From Agromyces bracchium (lineage in GTDB: Bacteria > Actinomycetota > Actinomycetes > Actinomycetales > Microbacteriaceae): a DNA stretch of 64,000 nucleotides. The position numbers and the translations under genes are program-made. Location: the NCBI RefSeq assembly GCF_009709675.1, contig NZ_WMLB01000034.1, positions 1 through 64,000 on the forward strand. Direction: 5' to 3'. Each line of letters starts with the position of its first letter. Within the stretch, counting starts at the first letter, position 1. The notes under the pieces were generated by a model. The model saw nothing but the letters and a program-made list of their open reading frames with translations, ran no database searches and was not told the origin of the DNA. This document shows, in pieces, positions 1 to 8,064 of this stretch.

Positions 1-45
1 TACATCGCCCGCGACCTCTACCGACTCCTCGAACACCCCGCTTGA
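1..45 (+). CDS. C-terminal end of a gene cut by the window edge, possibly IS110-type transposase
   Basis: Frame 1 reads fourteen codons, YIARDLYRLLEHPA, then TGA at 43-45. The sequence resembles the C-terminus of IS110-family transposases, which often end in a basic/aromatic 'YIAR..Y..L' stretch. The bases just after the stop (TTGACATCCATAGGAGCGTC) also resemble the right end of such elements as I remember them. Fourteen residues are too few to be sure, and any protein ending this way is possible. If the identification is right, the right border of an insertion element lies at roughly 45-65. Confidence 0.35.
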   Translation, partial: YIARDLYRLLEHPA

Positions 46-118
46 CATCCATAGGAGCGTCCCCCGGCCCGCGCCTCGGCCCGCGCCTCCGGCCCGAGCG
101 GATGCCGCGTTGTGCGCG

Positions 119-622
119 TCAGCGCACCATCCGCACCTCGTGGATGCTCTCGCCGAGGAACGGCTCGTCGTGCGAGACGCCGTCGGCCGTGAAGCCGTTG
201 CGGTCGTAGAAGTGCACCGCGCGCTCGTTCGCCGACGGCACCCAGAGGTACACGGATTCCTCGCCGACGGCCGCGTCGAAGAGCTTCTGGCCGATGCCCT
301 TGCCGTGGTGCGCGTCGAGCAGGTGGATGAAGAAGAGCTCGCGTTCGCGCGGCGCGTCCTCGTCGCGTGCGGGGCCCGCCCCGGCGAATCCGACGATCTC
401 GCCGTCGACGAGCGCGGCGACGTGCGTGAACGCCTCGCCCTGGCTCATCCAGTGCGTCCAGAGTTCGGCCATGCGCCGCGGCGAGAGGTTCTCGAGCGTC
501 GCGGCGCTCACGAGCTGGTCGTAGTCCTCGTGCCAGCACTGCGCGTGGACCCGGCCGAGTGCCTCGGCGTCGGAATCGCGGATGGGACGGATGACGACAT
601 CGGCAGCGACCTCGGTGCTCAT
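119..622 (-). CDS. GNAT family N-acetyltransferase
   Basis: This predicted 167 aa protein has the GNAT fold order: an N-terminal 'IRPIRDSDAEAL' strand-helix, a central beta region ending in ELFFIHLL, the acetyl-CoA loop HGKGIG at about residues 106-111 and a final NERAVHFYDRNGF segment typical of the last motif. It would transfer an acetyl group from acetyl-CoA to an amine; the substrate cannot be read from sequence. ATG at 622 is chosen because a TAGCCT box (635-630 on the minus strand) lies 7 nt before it and no Shine-Dalgarno is present, so a leaderless mRNA is likely. A longer frame upstream lacks such signals. Confidence 0.85.
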   Translation of the reverse strand: MSTEVAADVVIRPIRDSDAEALGRVHAQCWHEDYDQLVSAATLENLSPRRMAELWTHWMSQGEAFTHVAALVDGEIVGFAGAGPARDEDAPRERELFFIHLLDAHHGKGIGQKLFDAAVGEESVYLWVPSANERAVHFYDRNGFTADGVSHDEPFLGESIHEVRMVR

Positions 623-664
623 GCGGCACAGGCTAACCCGGGGTGCTGTCGCGGGCGAAATCGG

Positions 665-701
665 CGACGGCCCCGCCACCCTCCCGGGTGCGGGGCCGTC
701 G
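665..701 (-). terminator. Hairpin terminator downstream of the DEAD-box helicase gene
   Basis: A perfect 11-bp stem (665-675 with 691-701) encloses a second CACCC/GGGTG stem. It lies just beyond the helicase stop at 719 and before the GNAT gene. There is no clear U-tract, as is common for actinobacterial terminators. Confidence 0.6.
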
Positions 702-718
702 ACGATGCGGACCGGGGC

Positions 719-2281
719 TCAGCCCTGCGCGCGCCGGTTGGTGCGGCTGTTGCGGTTCGGCGAGACGAGGCTGCCGACGCGCAGCGGCTGCTTCTGCGAA
801 CCGCGGGCGGATGACGCGCGCTGCGCGCCCGTGGTCTGCGCGCCGCGGGACTGGCCGCCGCCCTGCTTCGGTGCGTGCGCCTTCGCCTCGGCGGGGCGGC
901 CCGAACGGTCGCGGCGCGGCGTCGCGGGCGCGACATCCGACTGACCGCCTCGGCCACGACGGCGGCTGCGACGGCCCTGGCCGGCCGGCTGCGCCACGCC
1001 GCCGGCGCGCTCCTCGCGTGCGGCGCGCTTGCGCTGCGCGTTGGCGCCCTGCGAGCGGCCGCCGCCCTGCTGCGGCTTCGCCTCGCGCGGGGCGGGCTTC
1101 ACGTACGGAGCGACCTCGCCGACGAGCTGCACGACCTTCGGGGTGCTCGGCACGACCTTCTCGGGCGCGACCCGGATCTCCGCCTTGCGGAGGAGCTTGC
1201 CGAGGTCGTCCATCTGGCCGGGGAGCGCGATCGTCACGACGTCGCCCTCGCTGCCGGCACGTGCCGTGCGGCCCGAACGGTGCAGGTACGCCTTGTGCTC
1301 CATGGGCGGGTCGACGTGGATGACGAGCTCGATGTCGTCGACGTGCACGCCGCGCGCGGCGACATCCGTCGCCACCATGACCTTGACCGAGCCGTCGCCG
1401 AACGCGGCGAGGTTGCGGTCGCGCTGCGGCTGCGACAGGTTGCCGTGCAGGTCGACGGCGGGGATGCCCTGCTCGGTGAGCTTCTTCGCGAGCTTCTTGG
1501 CGTGGTGCTTGGTGCGCATGAAGAGGATGCGGCGGCCGGTGCCCGACGCGAGCGCCGAGACGAGCTCGTGCTTGGCGTCGGTGTCGGCGACCTGGAAGAC
1601 GTGGTGCGTCATCGCGGCGACGGGGGAGTGCGCCTCGTCGACCGAGTGCAGCACCTCGTTCTGCAGGTACCGCTTGACGAGCTTGTCCACGCCGTTGTCG
1701 AGCGTGGCCGAGAAGAGCAGGCGCTGGCCGCCGGTGGGGGTCTTGTCGAGGATCCGGGTGACGACCGGGAGGAAGCCGAGGTCGGCCATGTGGTCGGCCT
1801 CGTCGAGCACCGTGATCTCGACCGCGTCGAGGTGCGCGAAGCCCTGCTTCATGAGGTCCTCGAGGCGACCGGGGGTGGCGACGACGATGTCGACGCCGGC
1901 GCGGAGCGCGTCGACCTGGCGCTTCTGGTTGATGCCGCCGAAGATCGTGGTGACCTTGAGGCCGTACGCGGCGGCGAGCGGCTCGAACGTCTGCGTGATC
2001 TGCGTCGCGAGCTCGCGGGTCGGCGCGAGCACGAGGCCGAGCGGGCGGCCCGCACGGCGGCGGCCCCCGGCGAGCGAGGTGCCGAGGCGGGCGACCATGG
2101 GCAGCGCGAACGCGATGGTCTTGCCCGAGCCGGTCTTGCCGCGGCCGAGCACGTCGCGGCCGGCGAGCGTGTCGGGCAGGGTGTCGGCCTGGATGGGGAA
2201 GGGGGTGGTCTTGCCGTCGGCGGCGAGGGCCGCGACGAGGGGGGCGGGCACGCCGAGCGCGCCGAAGGTGATCTCGGTCAA
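719..2281 (-). CDS. DEAD-box ATP-dependent RNA helicase
   Basis: About 520 aa. The RecA-like core motifs appear in order: FPIQ Q-motif near residue 28, Walker A GKTGSGKT at 48-55, PTREL (Ia), TPGR (Ib), DEAD near 158, SAT near 190 and HRSGRTAR near 334. A roughly 130-residue tail rich in Arg, Gly, Gln and Ala follows, probably an RNA-binding extension. The family unwinds short RNA duplexes in ribosome assembly or RNA decay. The start is uncertain. TTG at 2281 places the protein start (MTEITFGALGV) where family members begin. A GTG some 40 nt upstream is an alternative. The gene is apparently monocistronic, followed by a hairpin. Confidence 0.9.
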   Translation of the reverse strand: MTEITFGALGVPAPLVAALAADGKTTPFPIQADTLPDTLAGRDVLGRGKTGSGKTIAFALPMVARLGTSLAGGRRRAGRPLGLVLAPTRELATQITQTFEPLAAAYGLKVTTIFGGINQKRQVDALRAGVDIVVATPGRLEDLMKQGFAHLDAVEITVLDEADHMADLGFLPVVTRILDKTPTGGQRLLFSATLDNGVDKLVKRYLQNEVLHSVDEAHSPVAAMTHHVFQVADTDAKHELVSALASGTGRRILFMRTKHHAKKLAKKLTEQGIPAVDLHGNLSQPQRDRNLAAFGDGSVKVMVATDVAARGVHVDDIELVIHVDPPMEHKAYLHRSGRTARAGSEGDVVTIALPGQMDDLGKLLRKAEIRVAPEKVVPSTPKVVQLVGEVAPYVKPAPREAKPQQGGGRSQGANAQRKRAAREERAGGVAQPAGQGRRSRRRGRGGQSDVAPATPRRDRSGRPAEAKAHAPKQGGGQSRGAQTTGAQRASSARGSQKQPLRVGSLVSPNRNSRTNRRAQG

Positions 2282-2623
2282 GGGGGTCCGTTCCGGATGG
2301 CACGGCCGGGCGCGCCGGTGCACGATGCGGCAGCGGCGGATGGACCCGGCGGTGGGTGATGGCGAAGACGCCGGGCGGCGAATCCGTTCGCCGTATGAAG
2401 TCAGTCGACGGGCGCTGGGCCCGGAAGCGTGTCTACGACGCAGGCGGCGCGTTCGTCGCGCACGCCGCGGACCACCATAGCAGGACGACCTGCGCACTCG
2501 CCGAGCGGGTGCGCGCCGTCGCGACCAGTGCGCAGGTTCGCCACCGCGCACCCGCCGCGGAACCGCGCACCCGTCGCGGAACCGCGCACCCGCCGCGGAA
2601 CCGCGCACCCGTCGTGGGGCAGC
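2282..2623. other. Intergenic region upstream of the helicase gene
   Basis: 342 bp between the DUF1684-type gene stop and the helicase start, both on the minus strand. I see no convincing gene. The part nearest the DUF1684 gene carries the tandem 19-bp repeat at 2543-2617. The rest presumably holds the helicase promoter, but I could not pick clear -10/-35 boxes. Confidence 0.6.
2543..2617. repeat. Four tandem copies of a 19-bp unit
   Basis: Copies at 2543-2561, 2562-2580, 2581-2599 and 2600-2617. The unit is ACCGCGCACCCGCCGCGGA. Copies alternate C and T at one position (CGCCGCGG / CGTCGCGG) and the last is slightly degenerate. The array begins 6 bp beyond the stop codon at 2624. Confidence 0.9.
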
Positions 2624-3253
2624 TCACCGGGGCATCCGCTCGCCGACCGGGATCGGCTCGCGGAGCGTGTTGCCCGGGGGCGCGAGCGGGCACGACCACG
2701 ACGGGTCGTAGGCGCAGGACGGGTTGTAGGCGAAGTTCAGGTCGATGACGAGGCTGTCGTCGTTGCCGCCCGAGCCGAGGTCGGCGCCCTTGATGGTGTC
2801 GAGCAGGTAGCGGCCTCCGCCGTAGGTGCCGCCGGGCGCTCCCGCGAGGCCGTCCTTCACCGGCAGGAACAGCCCGCCGCCGTAGGCCGTGAGCCGCCAC
2901 ACGTCGAGCGTGCCGAGGTACGGCAGCCGCACGGTGCCGACGAGCGAGAACGGGATCTTCCCGTCGGACGAGCTGTCGACCACCATCCGCTGCGGCTCGT
3001 CGGGCCGGCGCACCTCGAGCTCGAACCGCCAGTCCGGGTCGTACGGCGCGATCTCGAGGCCCGTGAACCGTGCTCGGTCGTCCGGCAGCAGCGGCGACTG
3101 CGGATGCCCGGCGAACAGCTCGTCACGACCCGAGCGCCACAGCTCGTGACCCTGGGCGGGGTCGTGCACGCTGAGGTGGCGCACGCCCGCGTAGAGGGCG
3201 AACACGTGCCGGCGCCAGTCGGCGAGCTGCAGTGCACCGAGCGAGGCGGTCAC
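2624..3253 (-). CDS. DUF1684-like protein
   Basis: About 209 aa. It resembles DUF1684 proteins: WRRHVFALYAGVRHLSVHD near the N-terminus, a central beta-rich part and a conserved glycine/tyrosine-rich C-terminal core including TYGGGRYLLDTIKGAD, then LVIDLNFAYNPSCAYDP. Function of the family is unknown. The GTG start at 3253 overlaps the upstream gene stop as GTGA, so the two are almost certainly translationally coupled. No signal peptide is visible. Confidence 0.8.
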   Translation of the reverse strand: MTASLGALQLADWRRHVFALYAGVRHLSVHDPAQGHELWRSGRDELFAGHPQSPLLPDDRARFTGLEIAPYDPDWRFELEVRRPDEPQRMVVDSSSDGKIPFSLVGTVRLPYLGTLDVWRLTAYGGGLFLPVKDGLAGAPGGTYGGGRYLLDTIKGADLGSGGNDDSLVIDLNFAYNPSCAYDPSWSCPLAPPGNTLREPIPVGERMPR

Positions 3254-3810
3254 GATCCGGTGCTCCGGGTCGAAGCGCCCGCGGCGAGCCCGATTCGGGC
3301 CGCTTCGGCCCGCTCGGCGTCCGCCGTCCCCGGCGGGTCGAACGCCCAGGTCGGCGCGAGCTGCCGCAGCCGCTGCCCGCGGTACTGCCAGAACGTCCAT
3401 GTCGGGTACCAGTACAGGGCGTCGAGCGCGCCGGCGCTCGCGCGCAGCTGGTCGCGGTACAGCGTCCGCCCGTCGGGCAGCGGCGAGACCGCCATGCGGT
3501 GGTCCCAGTGCCGGAACGCCGAGAGCGGCCCGGTCACCGCGCCGCCCCCGTCGCGGAGCATCCGCACCCCTGCCGGCAGCCCGCCCGGGTACGACACGTC
3601 GACGTACTCCTCGCCGCTCGGGGCGATGCCGAACGCGAGCGCGCGCATCCGATGCGGCCCCTCGGGCCACGTCGCCGGGAAGCCCTCGGTCTCGAGCGAC
3701 TCGAAGTCGAGCCACGGCGCCACGACCTCGCGCAGCACGGCCGGGCTGCGGATCGCGCGCCACGCGGCATCCGCATCGCAGTCGAGGGTCAGCTTGAGCA
3801 GCACCCGCAT
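3250..3810 (-). CDS. SRPBCC (START-like) superfamily protein
   Basis: 186 aa. It opens with MRVLLKLTLDCDADAAWRAI, the first beta strand and helix of a START/Bet v1-like fold, and ends the folded part near the WYPTWTFWQYRG stretch. Such proteins bind hydrophobic ligands, but the ligand is unknown here. ATG at 3810 follows a TAGGGT box (3822-3817 on the minus strand) by 6 nt with no Shine-Dalgarno, so the transcript is probably leaderless. It is first in a two-gene unit with the DUF1684-like gene (GTGA overlap). Confidence 0.75.
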   Translation of the reverse strand: MRVLLKLTLDCDADAAWRAIRSPAVLREVVAPWLDFESLETEGFPATWPEGPHRMRALAFGIAPSGEEYVDVSYPGGLPAGVRMLRDGGGAVTGPLSAFRHWDHRMAVSPLPDGRTLYRDQLRASAGALDALYWYPTWTFWQYRGQRLRQLAPTWAFDPPGTADAERAEAARIGLAAGASTRSTGS

Positions 3811-3923
3811 GGCACGACCCTAGGGGCGACGGATGGCGCGTTCCAAGCGGCCGCGCCGGATTCACGGGCGTCGCACGGCGTCCGCTCGGTCCGGTCACGG
3901 CCGATCCCGCTAGGCTCCCGAGC

Positions 3924-5189
3924 ATGGTCGACGCCGCCGACTGGCTGCCCTCCCTCGTCGTGTTCGGAGCCGCCGCGCTGGCGCTCGCGGCGGGCGTGTT
4001 CGGGTTCCGCCGATCGGGCGCGCGGCGCGAGGCGCGAGAGGTCGGCGCGGCACGCGAACTCGAGACGGCCGCCAAGGCCAGGTTGGTCGGCGCCGACGAG
4101 GCCGTGCGCGACGCGATGCAGGAGATCCGGTTCGCCGAGGCGCAGTTCGGACCGGAGACGGCGCGCGAGCTCGGCGAGACGGTCGAACGGGCGCGTGGAT
4201 GGCTTCGCGAGGCGTTCCTCCTGCAGCAGCGGCTCGACGACGCCGAGCTCGCTGCGGCGGCGCAGCGCCGGACGTGGAGCGCGCGCATCTCGTCCCTGTG
4301 CGACTCCGTGGAGCGCGCGCTCGCCGACGCCGAGGGCGTGCTCTCCGAGCGACGCGCGGCCGAGCGCGGGGCGGCCGACGACATCCCGGCGCTGCGCGAG
4401 CGCGAGCGGCGCCTCGTCGCGAGGAGCGCGGATGCCGCATCCGCCCTCGAACGACTCGGCACCCGGTTCTCGGCGGCGGCGCTCGCCGGGGCGCAGGGTT
4501 CGCTCGCACGAGCCGACCACGACCTCGCTGCAGCGGCCTCCGCGCTCGACGACGCCGCGCGACGACTGGCCGAGGCGCCGGGGGAGCCCGTCGCAGGGCT
4601 CAACGGGCGCGCCGCCCACGCCCTGCAGCGCGCGGAGGGCGAACTCGATCGCGTCGAGCACGTCGAACTCGAGCTTGCTCGCGCGGCCGACGAGGCCGGT
4701 CGCGAGGCGGCCGACCTCGATGCGGAGCTCATCGCGGCGCGCGGCGAGCGCGACCACGCGTCCGACCCGGAGGCGGGCGCGGCGCTCGCCGCCGCGATCG
4801 GCGACCTGTCGCCGCTCCTCGTCGGCCGTGAACACCGCGCGGACGACCCGTTCGCCGAGCGGGACCGGCTGCGGGCGGCCCGCGATCGGCTCGAGGCCGC
4901 GCGTGCGACCGCGCGACGCGAACAGGACCGGCTCGACGGCGCGCGCGGCGCGCTGCCCGGTGCGATCGCGATCGCCGAGAGCCAGATCCGCGTGGCGGGC
5001 GAGGCGCTCGAGCGCGCCCGCGCGTTCGCGGGAGCCGACGCGCGGACGCGCCTCGCCGAGGCCGAACGGCAGCTCGGCATCGCCAGGCGCGAGTCCGACC
5101 CGGTCGCGGCGCTCGACGCGGCCCGCCGTGCGGCCGCACGCGCGAGTGACGCCGAGGCGCTCGCGCACTACGCCGCACTGCACCGCTGA
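3924..5189 (+). CDS. Single-pass membrane protein with long coiled coil
   Basis: 421 aa. Residues about 7-26 (LPSLVVFGAAALALAAGVFG) form one hydrophobic segment. Nearly everything after that is Ala/Glu/Arg-rich heptad-like helix. The last third, with its helical repeats around RLAEAERQLGIARRESDP, recalls the C-terminal coiled region of actinobacterial TPM-domain proteins, but no TPM domain is present. The gene may be a stand-alone relative or an unrelated cytoskeletal or scaffolding protein. TAGGCT at 3911-3916 lies 7 nt before ATG, suggesting leaderless expression. Function unknown. Confidence 0.75.
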   Translation: MVDAADWLPSLVVFGAAALALAAGVFGFRRSGARREAREVGAARELETAAKARLVGADEAVRDAMQEIRFAEAQFGPETARELGETVERARGWLREAFLLQQRLDDAELAAAAQRRTWSARISSLCDSVERALADAEGVLSERRAAERGAADDIPALRERERRLVARSADAASALERLGTRFSAAALAGAQGSLARADHDLAAAASALDDAARRLAEAPGEPVAGLNGRAAHALQRAEGELDRVEHVELELARAADEAGREAADLDAELIAARGERDHASDPEAGAALAAAIGDLSPLLVGREHRADDPFAERDRLRAARDRLEAARATARREQDRLDGARGALPGAIAIAESQIRVAGEALERARAFAGADARTRLAEAERQLGIARRESDPVAALDAARRAAARASDAEALAHYAALHR

Positions 5190-5204
5190 CGCGCGGCGCG
5201 CCGA

Positions 5205-5269
5205 TCGAGTGCCATTTCCGGGGTGGCGGACGATCTGTCCGCGTACTCCACCCCAGAAATGGGACTCGA
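5205..5269. repeat. Long imperfect inverted repeat with inner hairpin
   Basis: Arms 5205-5226 and 5248-5269 pair over 22 bp with two mismatches (TCGAGTgCCATTTCcGGGGTGG). A second perfect GCGGAC/GTCCGC hairpin (5226-5231 and 5237-5242) sits inside. It lies between convergent genes, so it may end transcription in both directions, or be a mobile REP-like palindrome. Confidence 0.85.
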
Positions 5270-5313
5270 GTGCGGCGAGCGCGGGCGGGCGTCTGCCGGC
5301 GACGGCCGGTCCG

Positions 5314-6078
5314 CTACTTGCCGCCCGCGATGAGGATGTCGGCGCCGGACGTGTACGACGCGTCGTCGGAGAGCAGGTACGCGACGGCGCCGGCGATCTC
5401 GTGCGGTTCGCCGGGCCTGCGCATCGGGATGTTGCCCGCACGCTCGTCGGGCGCGTTCGGGCGCCCGGCGGCCGCGTGGATCTCGGTGCGGGTCGTTCCG
5501 GGTGAGACCGTGTTCACGCGGACGCCGGCGCGTCCGAACTCCTTCGCCAGCCCGATCGTCATGGCGTTCAGCGCGGCCTTGCTCGCGGCGTACGGGATGT
5601 AGGTGTCGGGCGCACCGTGCGTGGCCGCCCCCGAGGAGATGTTCACGATCGACCCGCCCGCGCCGCCGCGACCGGTCGACATGTGCGCGATCGCCGAACG
5701 GCAGAGCACCATGGGGGCCAGCACGTTGATCCGGAACACGAGCTCGGACTCCTCGATCGACCCGTCGAGGAACGGCCCGATGAGCCCCGTGATGCCCGCG
5801 TTGTTCACGAGCCCCGTGACGCGACCGAAGAGCCCGACGGCCTCGGGGACGATCTCGGCCGCGCGGTCGAGGTCGGCGAGGTCGAGTTGCATCAGCTCGA
5901 CGCGCGCGCCCGCGGCGCGGCATCCGTCGGCCACCGCCTCGGCCTCGTCGCGTCGCTCGCGATAGGTCAGCACCAGATCGTGGCCCTCGGCCGCGAGCCG
6001 CTCGGCGATCGCGCGACCGATGCCCCGGCCGCCGCCGGTGATGATGGTCACGGGCCGGGCGTCGACATGCGAGGTCAT
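5314..6078 (-). CDS. SDR family NAD(P)-dependent oxidoreductase
   Basis: 254 aa, the usual length for a classical short-chain dehydrogenase. It has the cofactor motif TGGGRGIG at 14-21, NNAG at 92-95, the catalytic Ser at about 148, Tyr163 and Lys167 in YAASK, and a C-terminal SGADILIAGGK close to the family consensus. It resembles FabG-like or glucose-dehydrogenase-like reductases; the substrate cannot be assigned. ATG at 6078 is preceded at 6 nt by TAGGGT (6090-6085 on the minus strand), consistent with a leaderless transcript. It is divergent from the ComB-like gene and shares a 51-bp promoter region with it. Confidence 0.9.
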   Translation of the reverse strand: MTSHVDARPVTIITGGGRGIGRAIAERLAAEGHDLVLTYRERRDEAEAVADGCRAAGARVELMQLDLADLDRAAEIVPEAVGLFGRVTGLVNNAGITGLIGPFLDGSIEESELVFRINVLAPMVLCRSAIAHMSTGRGGAGGSIVNISSGAATHGAPDTYIPYAASKAALNAMTIGLAKEFGRAGVRVNTVSPGTTRTEIHAAAGRPNAPDERAGNIPMRRPGEPHEIAGAVAYLLSDDASYTSGADILIAGGK

Positions 6079-6129
6079 GCACCCACCCTACGAGTGGGTG
6101 GCGCCGAGCCGATCGCGTAGCCTGACGCG

Positions 6130-6732
6130 GTGAGCACGACGACCCCCACGACCACGACCGCGGAGGCGACGCCCGCCGCGCAGCCGAAGTACCAGGTGCG
6201 GTTCGACCAGGGAGCTGGCGGCGTGCGGCGGATCGCGCGCGGCGCCGACGTGCTCGTCTGGGTCGACCAGGTGACGGATGCCGCGGGCGGGGGCTCCGGT
6301 GACGGCGCGGTCGCGGCCGCCCTCGTGCCCGCCGAGGTGCTCGCCGACGCCCCCGACGCGGTGCTCGTCGCGGGCCTCGCCGACGCGCCGGCGACCGCGG
6401 CCTGGATCCTGGCCGAGCAGGAGGCCCTGGGTCGACGCGCGTACCTCGCGATCGTCGCCGCCGGGCGCGCAGACGGCGGCTTCGCCGCCGACGACGTGCT
6501 CGCCGCCGGTGCCGTGATCGACGCGCTCACCGAGCTGGGAATCGACGACACCTCACCCGAGGCGGCCGTCGCGTGCGCCTCGTACACGGGCCTCCGGCGC
6601 GCGGTCGCGCACCTCGCGACCGCGTCGGTCGGCGGGCGCGAGGCGATCGCGGGCGGAGCCGACCCCGCGGCGCTGCGCCGCGCGGCGACCCGCGACGCCG
6701 AGGCGACGGCGCGGGTCGTCAGGGCCCGCTGA
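6130..6732 (+). CDS. 2-phosphosulfolactate phosphatase (ComB)-like protein
   Basis: 200 aa. The pattern DVLVWVDQV, then a Gly/Ala-rich central part, then AYLAIVAAG, FAADDVLAAGAVIDAL and SPEAAVACASYTGLRRAV matches the ComB family, which removes phosphate from 2-phosphosulfolactate in coenzyme M biosynthesis. Actinobacteria do not usually make coenzyme M, so the real substrate is probably different. GTG at 6130 follows TAGCCT (6118-6123) by 6 nt, again leaderless-looking. It is divergent from the SDR gene. Confidence 0.75.
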   Translation: MSTTTPTTTTAEATPAAQPKYQVRFDQGAGGVRRIARGADVLVWVDQVTDAAGGGSGDGAVAAALVPAEVLADAPDAVLVAGLADAPATAAWILAEQEALGRRAYLAIVAAGRADGGFAADDVLAAGAVIDALTELGIDDTSPEAAVACASYTGLRRAVAHLATASVGGREAIAGGADPAALRRAATRDAEATARVVRAR

Positions 6733-6759
6733 GCGCGCTCCTCACGACGGCGCGGGCGA

Positions 6760-7380
6760 TCAGGCGGCGCTGAGCGCGACCTTGCCCGACTTCCGCGCGC
6801 GGTGCGCGCGCACCTTCGCACGGTTCCCGCAGCGCTGCATCGAGCACCAGCGCCGGCTCGCGGCACGCGAGGTGTCGAGGTAGACGATGCCGCAGTCGCC
6901 GGCGCAGATGCGCACGCGACCGTGGTTCGCCTCGCCGAAGCAGTCGACCGCGTCGCGCGCGATCGTCGAGAGCGCCTGGCCGACGGTCTGCACCGACCGG
7001 CCGGCCTGCCGGGAGCCGCCGTCGAGCGTCGGCGGGATGTCGGGGGTCGCGGCGTACAGGTTGACCACGTCGATGTCGGCCGTGGCGAGCGGTTCGCCGC
7101 GGCCGGCCGCGAGGGCGAGGCGCGCGATCGCGTCGCGCAGCGAGGTCGCGTCGAACAGGTCGCGCGACCGTGCGGGCGCGACGGGCATCGGGAAACGCTC
7201 GCGCATCCACGCCGTGAGGTCGTCGGGCGAGTTCAGTCGTGCGGGGGCGACGGCGACGGCGACGTGGATGCCACCGGTGTAGGCGAAGTCGAGCGCGAAC
7301 GAACCGGAGTCGAACCACCACCGCCCGCTGTCGTCCGTGAACCACTGGCCGACGGGGATCGAGACGGTCGAGACGGGCAC
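6760..7380 (-). CDS. CGNR zinc-finger domain protein (ABATE domain)
   Basis: 206 aa. The C-terminus has the diagnostic CGNR zinc finger: CAGDCGIVYLDTSR, then RRWCSMQRCGNRAKVRAHR with four cysteines for a treble-clef zinc site. The N-terminal 150 residues fit the stress-related ABATE/DUF1470 module (FDSGSFALDF motif near residue 24). Members are predicted DNA- or RNA-binding regulators. The GTG start at 7380 has TAGTTT six nt upstream (7392-7387 on the minus strand), so a leaderless mRNA is likely. Neighbours give no hint of target. Confidence 0.88.
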   Translation of the reverse strand: MPVSTVSIPVGQWFTDDSGRWWFDSGSFALDFAYTGGIHVAVAVAPARLNSPDDLTAWMRERFPMPVAPARSRDLFDATSLRDAIARLALAAGRGEPLATADIDVVNLYAATPDIPPTLDGGSRQAGRSVQTVGQALSTIARDAVDCFGEANHGRVRICAGDCGIVYLDTSRAASRRWCSMQRCGNRAKVRAHRARKSGKVALSAA

Positions 7381-7498
7381 CGCACCAAACTACCGGCTGC
7401 GCACGGCCGCGATCACCACGATCGGGTCACGGATGCCCGGCCGCCGCGGACGACCCGCACGTGCGGTTGCAGTTGCGCCCGCGGCATCCGCCCCCGGG

Positions 7499-7996
7499 TC
7501 AGTCGGCGGCCGCGCTCGCCGCAGCGCGCCGCATCGCCGCGGTGATCTCGCGGCGGCTCCACACGATGAGGTTCCGCCGGTCGAAGCCGCGGCGGCAGAG
7601 CCCGCAACTGAGCGGACGGCTCGGCTCGCGGTACCGGTAGTGCTCGTGCCCGACCGGGCAGCGGCCGACCCACGGCGCGAGCTCGTCGGCGACCGCGCCG
7701 TCGTGCGTCCGCCGACCCACGTAGCCGATGTCGGCCGCGGTCGTCGCCCACCTCGGGCCGTGGCCCGCGCGCGGACCGGCCATGGCGTGCGCGACCTCGT
7801 GCAGCAGGATCTGGTGGATCTCGTCGTCGTCGTACCGGGCCGCGAGGTATCGCGAGACCGAGATGCGCTTGGCGGTGTAGTTGCAGAGGCCGGCGCGCTT
7901 CTTGGCGTTGTCGAAGCCGAAGCTCCACACGGCGGGGTCGAGGTGGAGGGCGATGAGCGCCTCAGCCCAGATCCGAACCCTCGCGAGATCCGCCAT
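7499..7996 (-). CDS. SprT-like zinc metalloprotease-fold protein
   Basis: 165 aa. The active-site motif HEVAH is at residues 66-70, followed by a further histidine at 79 (AGHGPRW), as in SprT/SPRTN zinc proteases. A C-terminal treble-clef zinc site is suggested by CPVGHEHYRYR plus CGLCRRGFDRRN. Eukaryotic relatives cleave DNA-protein crosslinks, while the bacterial role is poorly known. ATG at 7996 is chosen because a TATCCT box lies 7 nt upstream (8009-8004 on the minus strand). Confidence 0.85.
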   Translation of the reverse strand: MADLARVRIWAEALIALHLDPAVWSFGFDNAKKRAGLCNYTAKRISVSRYLAARYDDDEIHQILLHEVAHAMAGPRAGHGPRWATTAADIGYVGRRTHDGAVADELAPWVGRCPVGHEHYRYREPSRPLSCGLCRRGFDRRNLIVWSRREITAAMRRAAASAAAD

Positions 7997-8064
7997 GCGA
8001 TCGAGGATATCCCCGGGAGTACCGGCTGCAACCGCTTCCGGGGTCCCCCGAACGGGGGACCGGC

